7,668 nt of DNA. Origin: Streptococcaceae bacterium. Lineage in GTDB: Bacteria; Bacillota; Bacilli; Lactobacillales; Streptococcaceae. Position 1 is the first letter of the stretch; each line of letters begins with the position of its first letter. The position numbers were made by a program, and so were the translations under genes. Shown here one piece after another: positions 1-5,005 of this stretch. The stretch spans positions 1-7,668 of the forward strand of contig JAISYB010000113.1 of assembly GCA_031270215.1 (NCBI GenBank), read 5' to 3'. Under the pieces are notes generated by a model. That model saw only the letters and a list, made by a program, of their open reading frames with translations. It was not told where the DNA came from and did no database searches.

Positions 1-329
1 TTTTGAACAGCCGCCTTGTTATCGCCTTTAACAATCTTCTTCTTGATTTCATTAAATTGATATTCGACAACAGACGCACGATTGCCTGAAATATAGGACA
101 TCACCGTCTTTTCAAAACCGAGTTTTTCATAATAACTGTAATAAGCAACATCAACTTCCGCCTTCGCCTTGTCTGCATCTCCTGTTTCGTAGATTTGGTT
201 GGCAGAATTTAACACAGCCTCCATTTCATCTACAACATGATTCCAGCTTTCGTGTACGGCATTAGCTTCTGAGGCAAAAAAAACAAAAGTTAAGACACTT
301 AAAATCCCAATTATTATAAGCTTCTTCAT
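1..329 (-). CDS. FTR1-family iron permease, N-terminal part (runs off the window)
   Basis: Only the first 109 or so codons are in the window. The ATG at 327-329 follows a strong GGGAGGTGG ribosome binding site. The product begins with two lysines, a hydrophobic stretch (about residues 4-18) and a polar end reading SEANA, so a signal peptide cleaved near residue 24 is likely. The mature part is helical and charged, with the pattern YYSYYEKLGFEKTV followed by VVEYQF. I recognise this as the extracytoplasmic domain fused ahead of the membrane permease in Gram-positive FTR1/EfeU proteins, which import iron, often with EfeO and EfeB. The permease helices and their REXXE iron motifs would lie outside the window, so the call rests on the N-terminus and on the Fur box over the promoter. 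The alternative is another EfeO/imelysin-like helical lipoprotein or secreted protein, although no lipobox cysteine is seen. Confidence 0.7.
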   Translation of the reverse strand, partial: MKKLIIIGILSVLTFVFFASEANAVHESWNHVVDEMEAVLNSANQIYETGDADKAKAEVDVAYYSYYEKLGFEKTVMSYISGNRASVVEYQFNEIKKKIVKGDNKAAVQ

Positions 330-391
330 ACTCCACCTCCCTTCAAAAATCTTAAATGCTTTGATAATTTGCTATCGCGTAGTTCATGGAA

Positions 392-419
392 AACTAAGCT
401 CCTTTATTATACCTTAGTT
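392..419. repeat. Inverted repeat AACTAAG/CTTAGTT bracketing the FTR1 -10
   Basis: Perfect 7-bp arms AACTAAG (392-398) and CTTAGTT (413-419) are separated by 14 bp that contain the -10 hexamer (406-411). The arm centres are two helical turns apart. The arrangement could be a second operator or a chance repeat. The 3' arm on the transcribed strand falls at the expected start of the mRNA, so a leader hairpin using both arms is not possible. Confidence 0.4.
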
Positions 420-434
420 GATAATGATTATCAA
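406..434 (-). promoter_or_regulatory. Sigma-A promoter of the FTR1 gene
   Basis: On the minus strand a TTGATA -35 (429-434) is followed after exactly 17 bp by a perfect TATAAT -10 (406-411). Transcription would start near 399 and give a leader of about 70 nt before the ATG at 329. This is the best promoter match in the window. The Fur box overlaps its -35 and most of the spacer, so binding there should block polymerase. Confidence 0.8.
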
Positions 435-438
435 TATC
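420..438. promoter_or_regulatory. Fur box (iron-responsive operator)
   Basis: The sequence GATAATGATTATCAATATC matches the classic 19-bp Fur consensus at 18 of 19 positions when read on the minus strand. It covers the -35 element of the FTR1 promoter, the textbook position for repression by iron-loaded Fur. Its other edge lies 3 bp from a possible -35 of nrdH (442-447), so the same site could also affect the nrd operon. A related Fur-family regulator such as PerR is possible, but the match is to the Fur-type rather than the PerR-type palindrome. Confidence 0.82.
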
Positions 439-441
439 GTT

Positions 442-470
442 TTGACCATTGCTGCAACTCCACCTAAAAC
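442..470 (+). promoter_or_regulatory. Possible upstream nrdH promoter (P1)
   Basis: TTGACC (442-447), a 17-bp spacer and TAAAAC (465-470) give 5/6 and 4/6 matches to the sigma-A hexamers. The first NrdR box begins at 469, so it overlaps the end of this -10 and the expected start point, which suits repression. The Fur box is immediately upstream. This candidate is weaker by sequence than P2, but its geometry fits regulation better. Confidence 0.35.
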
Positions 471-484
471 ACAACATTTAGTGC
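469..484. promoter_or_regulatory. NrdR box 1
   Basis: ACACAACATTTAGTGC is close to the NrdR palindrome (ACACwATATaTwGTGT type). It starts exactly 31 bp before the second box, that is three helical turns, which is the canonical spacing for paired NrdR sites ahead of ribonucleotide reductase genes. NrdR is the ATP/dATP-sensing repressor of RNR operons. This box is the less perfect of the pair. Confidence 0.78.
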
Positions 485-499
485 CGAACAAAAAAACAA

Positions 500-515
500 A
501 CACAATATCTAGTGT
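500..515. promoter_or_regulatory. NrdR box 2
   Basis: ACACAATATCTAGTGT is a nearly perfect NrdR palindrome. Together with box 1, on the same face of the helix, it identifies the nrd operon as a member of the NrdR regulon. It ends 7 bp before the -35 hexamer of the P2 promoter, so NrdR bound here would crowd polymerase at P2 or block transcription from P1. Confidence 0.88.
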
Positions 516-522
516 CTATTGT

Positions 523-551
523 TTGACAACTCCTATTTTTAACATTAGACT
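523..551 (+). promoter_or_regulatory. Promoter of the nrdHIE(F) operon (P2)
   Basis: A consensus TTGACA -35 (523-528) is followed after 17 bp by TAGACT (546-551), a 4/6 match to the -10. Transcription from about 558 would give a short leader of about 26 nt containing the nrdH ribosome binding site. I consider this the main nrd promoter, with NrdR boxes just upstream. Confidence 0.65.
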
Positions 552-583
552 GATTACATTCAATAAATTTAGAGGTGATAGAA

Positions 584-811
584 ATGCAAGAAATTAAAGT
601 TTTTTCAAAGATAAATTGTATGCAATGTAAAATGGTAAAACGTTTCTTAGATGATAAAAATATTGACTATTTGGAAATTAATGTCGAAGAACAACCGGAA
701 ATGATTGACTACGTTAAATCTCTAGGATTCCAGACACTCCCTGTTGTTGAAACGACTAATAAAGTCTTTTCAGGCTTCCGTCCTAATGAGTTAAAGGAGC
801 TTTTAGCTTAA
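584..811 (+). CDS. nrdH: NrdH, glutaredoxin-like redoxin for class Ib RNR
   Basis: This 75-residue thiol redoxin reduces the C-terminal cysteine pair of NrdE after each turnover and is itself recharged by thioredoxin reductase. The CMQC active site is at residues 12-15, within the family-typical context NCMQCKMVKRFL. TLPVV supplies the cis-proline, and the C-terminal SGFRPNEL stretch matches the GFRP signature that distinguishes NrdH from ordinary glutaredoxins. I chose the ATG at 584 because AGAGG lies 8 bases upstream. An in-frame GTG at 575 lies inside that binding site and would add only three residues. It is the first gene of the operon, just below the NrdR boxes, and its stop overlaps the nrdI start by one base (TAATG). 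Confidence 0.95.
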   Translation: MQEIKVFSKINCMQCKMVKRFLDDKNIDYLEINVEEQPEMIDYVKSLGFQTLPVVETTNKVFSGFRPNELKELLA

Positions 812-1179
812 TGAAAGCTGTATTTTTCTCCCTTACCGGACAGACCAAGCGCTTCGCGAACAAATTAGGGATTACTAGCATAGATATTTCTAGTAATCCT
901 TTTTTAACAATTGATGAAGATTTCGTCCTACTTGCACCGACCTATGACAAATCAATGACAGAGGTTGCCAACCAATTTTTGGAGCATGAGCATAATCTGC
1001 AATTCTGTCGTGGCATTATCGGTATCGGCAATAAAAACTTTGCTGATTTATTTATTTATACCGCAAAAGACTTAGCGTTTGATTACGACCTAGAGCTTTT
1101 ATATGGTCTAGAATTTAGTGGTACAAGCGCTGATGTTGAAGCTGTCCTATCAATCTTAAATCAAAAGGAATGTGGATAA
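811..1179 (+). CDS. nrdI: NrdI, flavodoxin-like activator of the class Ib RNR radical subunit
   Basis: NrdI binds FMN and delivers the oxidant that converts the dimanganese centre of NrdF into the active Mn(III)2-tyrosyl radical form. The product has 122 residues, within the family range. The phosphate-binding loop SLTGQTKRF is near the N-terminus, an APTYDK segment corresponds to the usual TPTYGG flavin loop, and IIGIGNKNFADLF followed by LLYGLEFSGTSADVE matches the conserved second half. AAAGGAG (793-799) lies 11 bases before the ATG, and the start overlaps the nrdH stop. The usual glycines after PTY are replaced by DKS, a variation I believe is also seen in lactococcal/streptococcal NrdI. 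A strong terminator-like hairpin lies within codons 20-32 (see 868-905). Confidence 0.93.
   Translation: MKAVFFSLTGQTKRFANKLGITSIDISSNPFLTIDEDFVLLAPTYDKSMTEVANQFLEHEHNLQFCRGIIGIGNKNFADLFIYTAKDLAFDYDLELLYGLEFSGTSADVEAVLSILNQKECG
868..905 (+). terminator. Intrinsic-terminator-like hairpin inside nrdI (possible attenuator)
   Basis: The left arm GGATTACTAG (869-878) pairs perfectly over 10 bp with CTAGTAATCC (890-899). A further G-U pair (868/900) is possible, and the loop is 11 nt. Six T residues (900-905) follow directly. This has the form of a rho-independent terminator, yet it lies entirely within the nrdI reading frame, about 58 bases after its start. Active translation would normally prevent it folding, so it could reduce nrdIEF expression relative to nrdH when ribosomes lag. 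The stem has only four G-C pairs, so termination may be partial. The structure is visible directly; its function is inference. Confidence 0.5.
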
Positions 1180-1180
1180 T

Positions 1181-3343
1181 ATGAGCCTTAAAAATTTGAA
1201 AAATGTTACATATTTCAGGTTAAACAATGAGATTAACCGTCCGATTAATGGACAAATCCCTTTGCACAAGGATAAGGAAGCTCTAGCAGCTTTCTTGGCT
1301 GAGAATGTCAAAGCTAACCTAATCGTCTTTGATACATTGGAGGAAAAGCTGAGCTATCTCGTCAATCAAGACTATCTGGAAAGCGAGCTTCTAGCAAAGT
1401 ACACACCCGATTTTATTAAGCAATTATTCAAACAGGTCTATCAAGTAGATTTTCAATTCAAGTCATTTATGGCGGCTTATAAATTTTTCTCTCAATACGC
1501 ACTAAAAACCAATGACAATGAGCATTACCTAGAAACGCTTGAAGACCGCGTGATTTTTAATGCGCTATACTTTGCCAACGGAGATGAAGCACTCGCTAAA
1601 ACTCTTGCAAACGAAATGATTCATCAGCGCTACCAGCCAGCAACGCCATCTTTTTTAAATGCCGGACGCAAACGGCGCGGCGAATTAGTTTCTTGTTTTC
1701 TAATCCAAGTAACCGATGATATGAACTCCATCGGTCGCAATGTCAACTCAGCACTACAGCTTTCCCGCATTGGCGGCGGCGTTGGCATTTCCTTATCTAA
1801 TCTGCGTGAAGCGGGCAGTCCAATCAAAGAAGTAGAAGAAGCCGCAAGTGGCGTGGTTCCTGTGATGAAGCTGTTTGAAGATAGCTTTTCTTATTCCAAT
1901 CAACTCGGACAGCGACAAGGCGCAGGCGTGGTTTATCTCAGCGTCTTTCATCCAGACATTCTCGCCTTTTTATCCACTAAAAAGGAAAATGCTGATGAGA
2001 AAATACGTGTTAAGACCCTTTCCTTAGGTGTCACCATTCCGGATAAATTTTACGAATTAGCTCGTAAAAATGAAGAAATGTACCTCTTCTCGCCATACTC
2101 CGTTGAGCGTGTCTATGGCAAACCGTTTAATTACATTGACATCACCAAGGAATACGATAAGCTCGTTGCAAATCCAAATATCCGAAAAACTAAGATTGCT
2201 GCACGCGAGCTGGAGCAGGAAATCTCCAAATTACAGCAAGAGTCAGGCTATCCTTACGTTATCAATATCGACACAGCTAACAGGACAAATCCAATCGACG
2301 GCACAATCGTCATGAGCAATCTCTGCTCTGAAATCCTCCAGGTTCAGCAGCCAAGTATCATTGCAGACAATCAAGAATACTTAAAAATGGGGACTGATAT
2401 TTCATGCAATCTCGGCTCGACCAATGTCGTCAACCTAATGAAATCCCCCGACTTCGCTAAATCAATTGATGCAATGGTGCGTGCCTTAACCTTCGTTACA
2501 GACAGCTCAAACACCGCTGCTGCACCGACTATTAATAAAGGCAATCAGGAGGCGCACACCATCGGACTAGGGGCAATGGGACTGCACACCTATCTTGCCA
2601 CAAACCAAATCGAGTATGGCTCCAAGATATCAGTAGAATTTACCAGCATTTACTTTATGCTACTCAACTATTGGAGCTTAGTTTCGTCCAATCAATTAGC
2701 TAGGGAACGCAAGCAAGTCTTTAAGGGCTTTGAAATTTCCGAGTATGCAAAAGGCGGCAGCTACTTTGAAAAATACCTGACCGGAGAATTTGTACCAAAG
2801 ACTGACACTGTTAAAGCGTTATTTAAAGACCATTTAATCCCAACAGCCGAGGATTGGGCAGCGTTAAAAGCAAATGTCGCCCGCTACGGACTCTACCATC
2901 AGAACCGATTAGCAGTCGCACCAAATGGTTCGATTTCTTATATAAATGACACGTCCGCTTCTATCCACCCGATTACACAAAAAATAGAGGAGCGTCAGGA
3001 GAAGAAGATTGGCAAAATTTACTATCCAGCCCCTTATTTGAATAATCAAACCTTGCCTTATTACACTTCCGCTTATGATATGGACATGCGTTGTGTGATA
3101 GATGTTTACGCTGCTGCAACTGAGCATGTTGATCAGGGATTATCCTTGACATTATTTGTTAGAAGTGAGATTCCTGAAGAACTTTACGAGTGGAAACGCA
3201 ACAGAAAGCTGACAACACGAGATCTCAATATCCTGAGAAACTACGCCTTTCACCAAGGGATAAAATCAATTTACTACATTAGAACCTTTACTGAGGACGG
3301 TGCAGAGGTCGGTGCCAATCAATGCGAAAGCTGCGTCATTTAA
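1181..3343 (+). CDS. nrdE: NrdE, class Ib ribonucleoside-diphosphate reductase catalytic (alpha) subunit
   Basis: NrdE reduces ribonucleoside diphosphates to deoxy forms using the radical supplied by NrdF. With the ATG start it has 720 residues, standard for the family. In that numbering I see the redox cysteine in ELVSCF (172), the thiyl-radical site NLCSEI (Cys382, with Asn380 and Glu384), the second redox cysteine in SCNLGS (409), the radical-transfer tyrosine pair in KSIYYIRTF (698-699) and the C-terminal CESC pair (715, 718) reduced by NrdH. It has no N-terminal ATP cone, as expected for class Ib. I prefer ATG 1181 to an in-frame GTG at 1172, because the AAAGGA at 1164-1169 is only 2 bases from the GTG but 11 from the ATG, and SLKNL matches family N-termini. 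It starts one base after the nrdI stop. A 297-bp gap follows before nrdF. Confidence 0.97.
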   Translation: MSLKNLKNVTYFRLNNEINRPINGQIPLHKDKEALAAFLAENVKANLIVFDTLEEKLSYLVNQDYLESELLAKYTPDFIKQLFKQVYQVDFQFKSFMAAYKFFSQYALKTNDNEHYLETLEDRVIFNALYFANGDEALAKTLANEMIHQRYQPATPSFLNAGRKRRGELVSCFLIQVTDDMNSIGRNVNSALQLSRIGGGVGISLSNLREAGSPIKEVEEAASGVVPVMKLFEDSFSYSNQLGQRQGAGVVYLSVFHPDILAFLSTKKENADEKIRVKTLSLGVTIPDKFYELARKNEEMYLFSPYSVERVYGKPFNYIDITKEYDKLVANPNIRKTKIAARELEQEISKLQQESGYPYVINIDTANRTNPIDGTIVMSNLCSEILQVQQPSIIADNQEYLKMGTDISCNLGSTNVVNLMKSPDFAKSIDAMVRALTFVTDSSNTAAAPTINKGNQEAHTIGLGAMGLHTYLATNQIEYGSKISVEFTSIYFMLLNYWSLVSSNQLARERKQVFKGFEISEYAKGGSYFEKYLTGEFVPKTDTVKALFKDHLIPTAEDWAALKANVARYGLYHQNRLAVAPNGSISYINDTSASIHPITQKIEERQEKKIGKIYYPAPYLNNQTLPYYTSAYDMDMRCVIDVYAAATEHVDQGLSLTLFVRSEIPEELYEWKRNRKLTTRDLNILRNYAFHQGIKSIYYIRTFTEDGAEVGANQCESCVI

Positions 3344-3420
3344 AATGCTGCTTGACCTTTAAACGACAACGACCATAAGCGCCGTAATACTAATACTAAT
3401 ATAGTAGGAAATAGATAAGT

Positions 3421-3455
3421 TTGACTGCTAGGGTAAAGCGCTGAAAATCTAGTGT
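3421..3455 (+). promoter_or_regulatory. Weak candidate nrdF promoter with a degenerate NrdR-like site
   Basis: TTGACT (3421-3426), a 16-bp gap and GAAAAT (3443-3448) form a poor sigma-A promoter. The 16 bases at 3440-3455 (GCTGAAAATCTAGTGT) match NrdR box 2 at 12 of 16 positions, including the whole right half ATCTAGTGT. I see no convincing partner box 31 bp away on either side, so the match may be chance. Confidence 0.22.
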
Positions 3456-3520
3456 CCCCTAGTTGTACGCAGTAAACAAATACTGGGCGCAAAATATTTG
3501 CAAAGCCGCAGTATATCTCA

Positions 3521-3600
3521 AGCTAAATCAAGATAGCTAACCTCTTGACACAGCCGTCTTGAACAAAAAACATAAGAACTAGAGCTAGATACAGTTAGCT
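3521..3600 (+). repeat. Two copies of an AGCTA-N8-TAGCT hairpin upstream of nrdF
   Basis: AGCTAAATCAAGATAGCT (3521-3538) and AGCTAGATACAGTTAGCT (3583-3600) share identical 5-bp inverted arms and an 8-base loop, and lie 62 bp apart. The second ends 27 bases before the nrdF ribosome binding site. Each stem is short, so they might serve as protein-binding sites (two like operators) rather than stable RNA hairpins. Confidence 0.45.
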
Positions 3601-3640
3601 GCAAGATTTAGATATTCAAAAAACAAGAAAGGAGCACCGC

Positions 3641-4621
3641 TTGACTGAAAATAATTTAGAAAAAACTTATTATCACGCAATCAATTGGAATGAAATCGAG
3701 GATGCGATTGATAAATCGACCTGGGAGAAGCTAACAGAGCAGTTTTGGCTAGATACACGAGTGCCTTTATCCAATGATTTGGACGATTGGCGCAAGCTAT
3801 CCCCAGCCGAAAAAGAGCTAGTCGCTCACGTCTTTGGCGGGCTGACCCTGCTTGATACCGTACAGTCCGAAAGCGGTATAGAAAGTATCAGAGCTGACGT
3901 ACGCACGGCACACGAGGAGGCAGTTTTAAACAATATTCAATTTATGGAAAGTGTCCATGCTAAGAGCTACTCCTCCATTTTCTCAACACTCAACACCAAA
4001 AGTGAGATTGAAGCTATCTTTAAATGGACGCACACCAATCCTTATTTGCAAAAGAAAGCAAGGATAATCAACGAAATCTACCGTCATGGTACACCGCTTG
4101 AAAAAAAGGTCGCCAGCGTCTTCCTTGAAACCTTCCTTTTTTACTCTGGATTTTACACTCCGCTTTACTACTTGGGAAATAATAAACTCCCAAATGTCGC
4201 AGAGATTATCAAGCTGATTATCCGTGATGAGTCCGTTCATGGCACCTATATCGGTTATAAATTCCAGCTTGGCTTCCTTGAGCTAGATGACGATGCGCAA
4301 GAAAAAATGAAAGACTGGATGTACAATCTACTCTATCAGCTCTATGAAAATGAGGAAGCATATACCGATGAACTCTACGGCTCACTCGGGTGGTCTGAGG
4401 AGGTTAAAACCTTCCTTCGCTACAATGCCAATAAAGCACTGATGAATCTCGGCTGTGACCCATTATTTCCAGATACAGACGCAGACGTTAATCCCATTGT
4501 GATGAATGGCCTTTCAACTAGAACAGCTAACCATGACTTCTTCTCCCAAGTCGGCAATGGCTACCTGCTAGGCGAGGTCGAAGCAATGAATGATGATGAT
4601 TATTTAATCGGACTAAAATAA
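3641..4621 (+). CDS. nrdF: NrdF, class Ib RNR radical-generating (beta) subunit
   Basis: NrdF houses the dimetal (Mn or Fe) centre and stable tyrosyl radical that NrdE needs. The protein has 326 residues, normal for the family. The metal ligands are all present: Asp72, Glu103 and His106 in FMESVHAKSY, Glu163 in FLETFLFYSG, and Glu197 and His200 in RDESVH. The radical tyrosine is Tyr110, seven residues after Glu103 as in other NrdF proteins. The acidic C-terminal tail (about 316-321) is the expected docking peptide for NrdE. The start is TTG at 3641, with AGAAAGGAG ending 6 bases upstream; no nearby ATG fits the family N-terminus. It is the last gene of the nrd cluster, but the 297-bp gap to nrdE raises the possibility of its own promoter. 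Confidence 0.97.
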   Translation: MTENNLEKTYYHAINWNEIEDAIDKSTWEKLTEQFWLDTRVPLSNDLDDWRKLSPAEKELVAHVFGGLTLLDTVQSESGIESIRADVRTAHEEAVLNNIQFMESVHAKSYSSIFSTLNTKSEIEAIFKWTHTNPYLQKKARIINEIYRHGTPLEKKVASVFLETFLFYSGFYTPLYYLGNNKLPNVAEIIKLIIRDESVHGTYIGYKFQLGFLELDDDAQEKMKDWMYNLLYQLYENEEAYTDELYGSLGWSEEVKTFLRYNANKALMNLGCDPLFPDTDADVNPIVMNGLSTRTANHDFFSQVGNGYLLGEVEAMNDDDYLIGLK

Positions 4622-4635
4622 CGGTGACGGACATA

Positions 4636-4693
4636 TTAAAACACCCCCTACAAAGTAGACACAGGAAACATTTCCAAATCTCTTTATAGGGGG
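4636..4693 (-). terminator. Probable terminator of the ytpR operon (perhaps bidirectional)
   Basis: The arms CCCCCTACAAAG (4644-4655) and CTTTATAGGGGG (4682-4693) form a 12-bp stem around 26 nt that contain a small GGAAA-CA-TTTCC inner hairpin (4664-4675). On the minus strand the one imperfect pair is a U-G wobble, and the stem is followed by TGTTTTAAT. On the plus strand that pair is a C-A mismatch and the tail is only CTTTGC. Minus-strand use is therefore favoured, though the hairpin begins 22 bp after the nrdF stop and may also stop nrd transcripts. Confidence 0.6.
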
Positions 4694-4726
4694 CTTTGCA
4701 TAGCGAAATTCATGGTTAATCAAACG

Positions 4727-4838
4727 ATAGACGAAAGCTTTAAGCTAAAAGCTACCCACCAAAATCGGTGAGTAGTCCATGAAAGCATTAAAATATTTCA
4801 CTGTCCTATCGACTAAGCTCCATGGTAATAGACGAAAG
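4727..4838. repeat. 11-bp direct repeat ATAGACGAAAG, about 101 bp apart
   Basis: ATAGACGAAAG occurs at 4727-4737 and 4828-4838, each preceded at a short distance by CATGGT (4711, 4821). This suggests an old tandem duplication of about 100 bp, now diverged, or two ends of a small repeat element. No terminal inverted repeats or transposase remnant are visible. Confidence 0.45.
4752..4775 (-). ncRNA. Hairpin in the minus-strand 3' region
   Basis: CTACCCACC (4752-4760) and GGTGAGTAG (4767-4775) flank a 6-base loop. As minus-strand RNA all 9 pairs form, one as a U-G wobble, and CTTTTAGCTT follows. As plus-strand RNA one pair is a C-A mismatch. It is a structural element of the presumed ytpR 3' untranslated region or a small RNA, and could be a weak first terminator. 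No known RNA family was recognised. Confidence 0.35.
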
Positions 4839-5005
4839 TCAGCTGGCAACTACTAAGGAAATAGAGAAATTTCCGAACATTTCCGAGCAAATATCCGCAA
4901 TTTTCTAATTTCCTACGTCGTTAAATACCACTGTTTCATCTTTTATCCTAAAAAGATATTTTGCATAACAGATAAAAATAAACCGTCAAACAAATAATGC
5001 TGTCT

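Larger units (their letters stand above)
3344..3640 (+). other. 297-bp non-coding spacer between nrdE and nrdF
   Basis: I find no open frame with a ribosome binding site here, and no obvious terminator with a T run. The spacer holds TACTAATATAGTA (3394-3406, arms TACTA/TAGTA), CTAGGG and CCCTAG (3428-3433, 3457-3462) able to pair across 23 nt, GCAAAATATTTGC (3489-3501), and two copies of an AGCTA-N8-TAGCT hairpin (3521-3538, 3583-3600). TTGACN -35-like hexamers occur at 3352, 3421 and 3545, none with a good -10. The gap is much longer than elsewhere in this operon. It may hold a separate nrdF promoter, an RNA processing site or a structured leader. Confidence 0.6.
4622..5005. other. 384-bp convergent intergenic region rich in hairpins and repeats
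   Basis: nrdF and ytpR converge on this stretch. I see no gene with a ribosome binding site. It contains a large terminator-like hairpin (4644-4693), an AGCTTT/AAAGCT hairpin (4736-4753), a 9-bp-stem hairpin (4752-4775), an 11-bp direct repeat (4727-4737 and 4828-4838), three roughly 10-bp repeats starting at 4871, 4881 and 4892, and a weak A/T-rich hairpin (arms 4938-4944 and 4951-4957) just past the ytpR stop. Two of the hairpins pair better as minus-strand RNA, so much of this is probably the 3' untranslated part of the ytpR transcript, or a small RNA derived from it. Confidence 0.55.

Noticed and set aside
575..577. GTG at 575 as the nrdH start, GTG at 1172 for nrdE and TTG at 6277 for the DUF4651-like gene
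   Set aside because: Each lies inside, next to, or upstream of the ribosome binding site that serves the downstream ATG, and the shorter proteins match family N-termini better.
1630..3127. Open frames of 65-81 codons inside nrdE on other frames (1630-1827 minus, 2070-2315 plus, 2909-3127 minus)
   Set aside because: They lie wholly within the well-supported nrdE gene, have no ribosome binding sites and give low-complexity translations with no family resemblance.
3545..3576. Promoter with the perfect TTGACA at 3545-3550 ahead of nrdF
   Set aside because: No acceptable -10 occurs at 16-18 bp; the best, CATAAG, is at 20 bp and matches poorly.
3344..3640. A self-splicing intron, riboswitch or insertion-sequence remnant filling the nrdE-nrdF gap
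   Set aside because: No intron core pairing or intron-encoded frame, no cobalamin-riboswitch-like core, no terminal inverted repeats or target duplication were seen.
3983..4240. 85-codon minus-strand frame inside nrdF
   Set aside because: It is a shadow of nrdF, which has every catalytic residue; no promoter or binding site is present.
4712..4908. Short plus-strand frames in the convergent region: 4712-4771 (19 codons), 4779-4856 (25 codons) and 4822-4908 (28 codons)
   Set aside because: None has a ribosome binding site, they overlap one another in different frames, and the sequence is better explained by repeats and hairpins. A decayed gene cannot be excluded.
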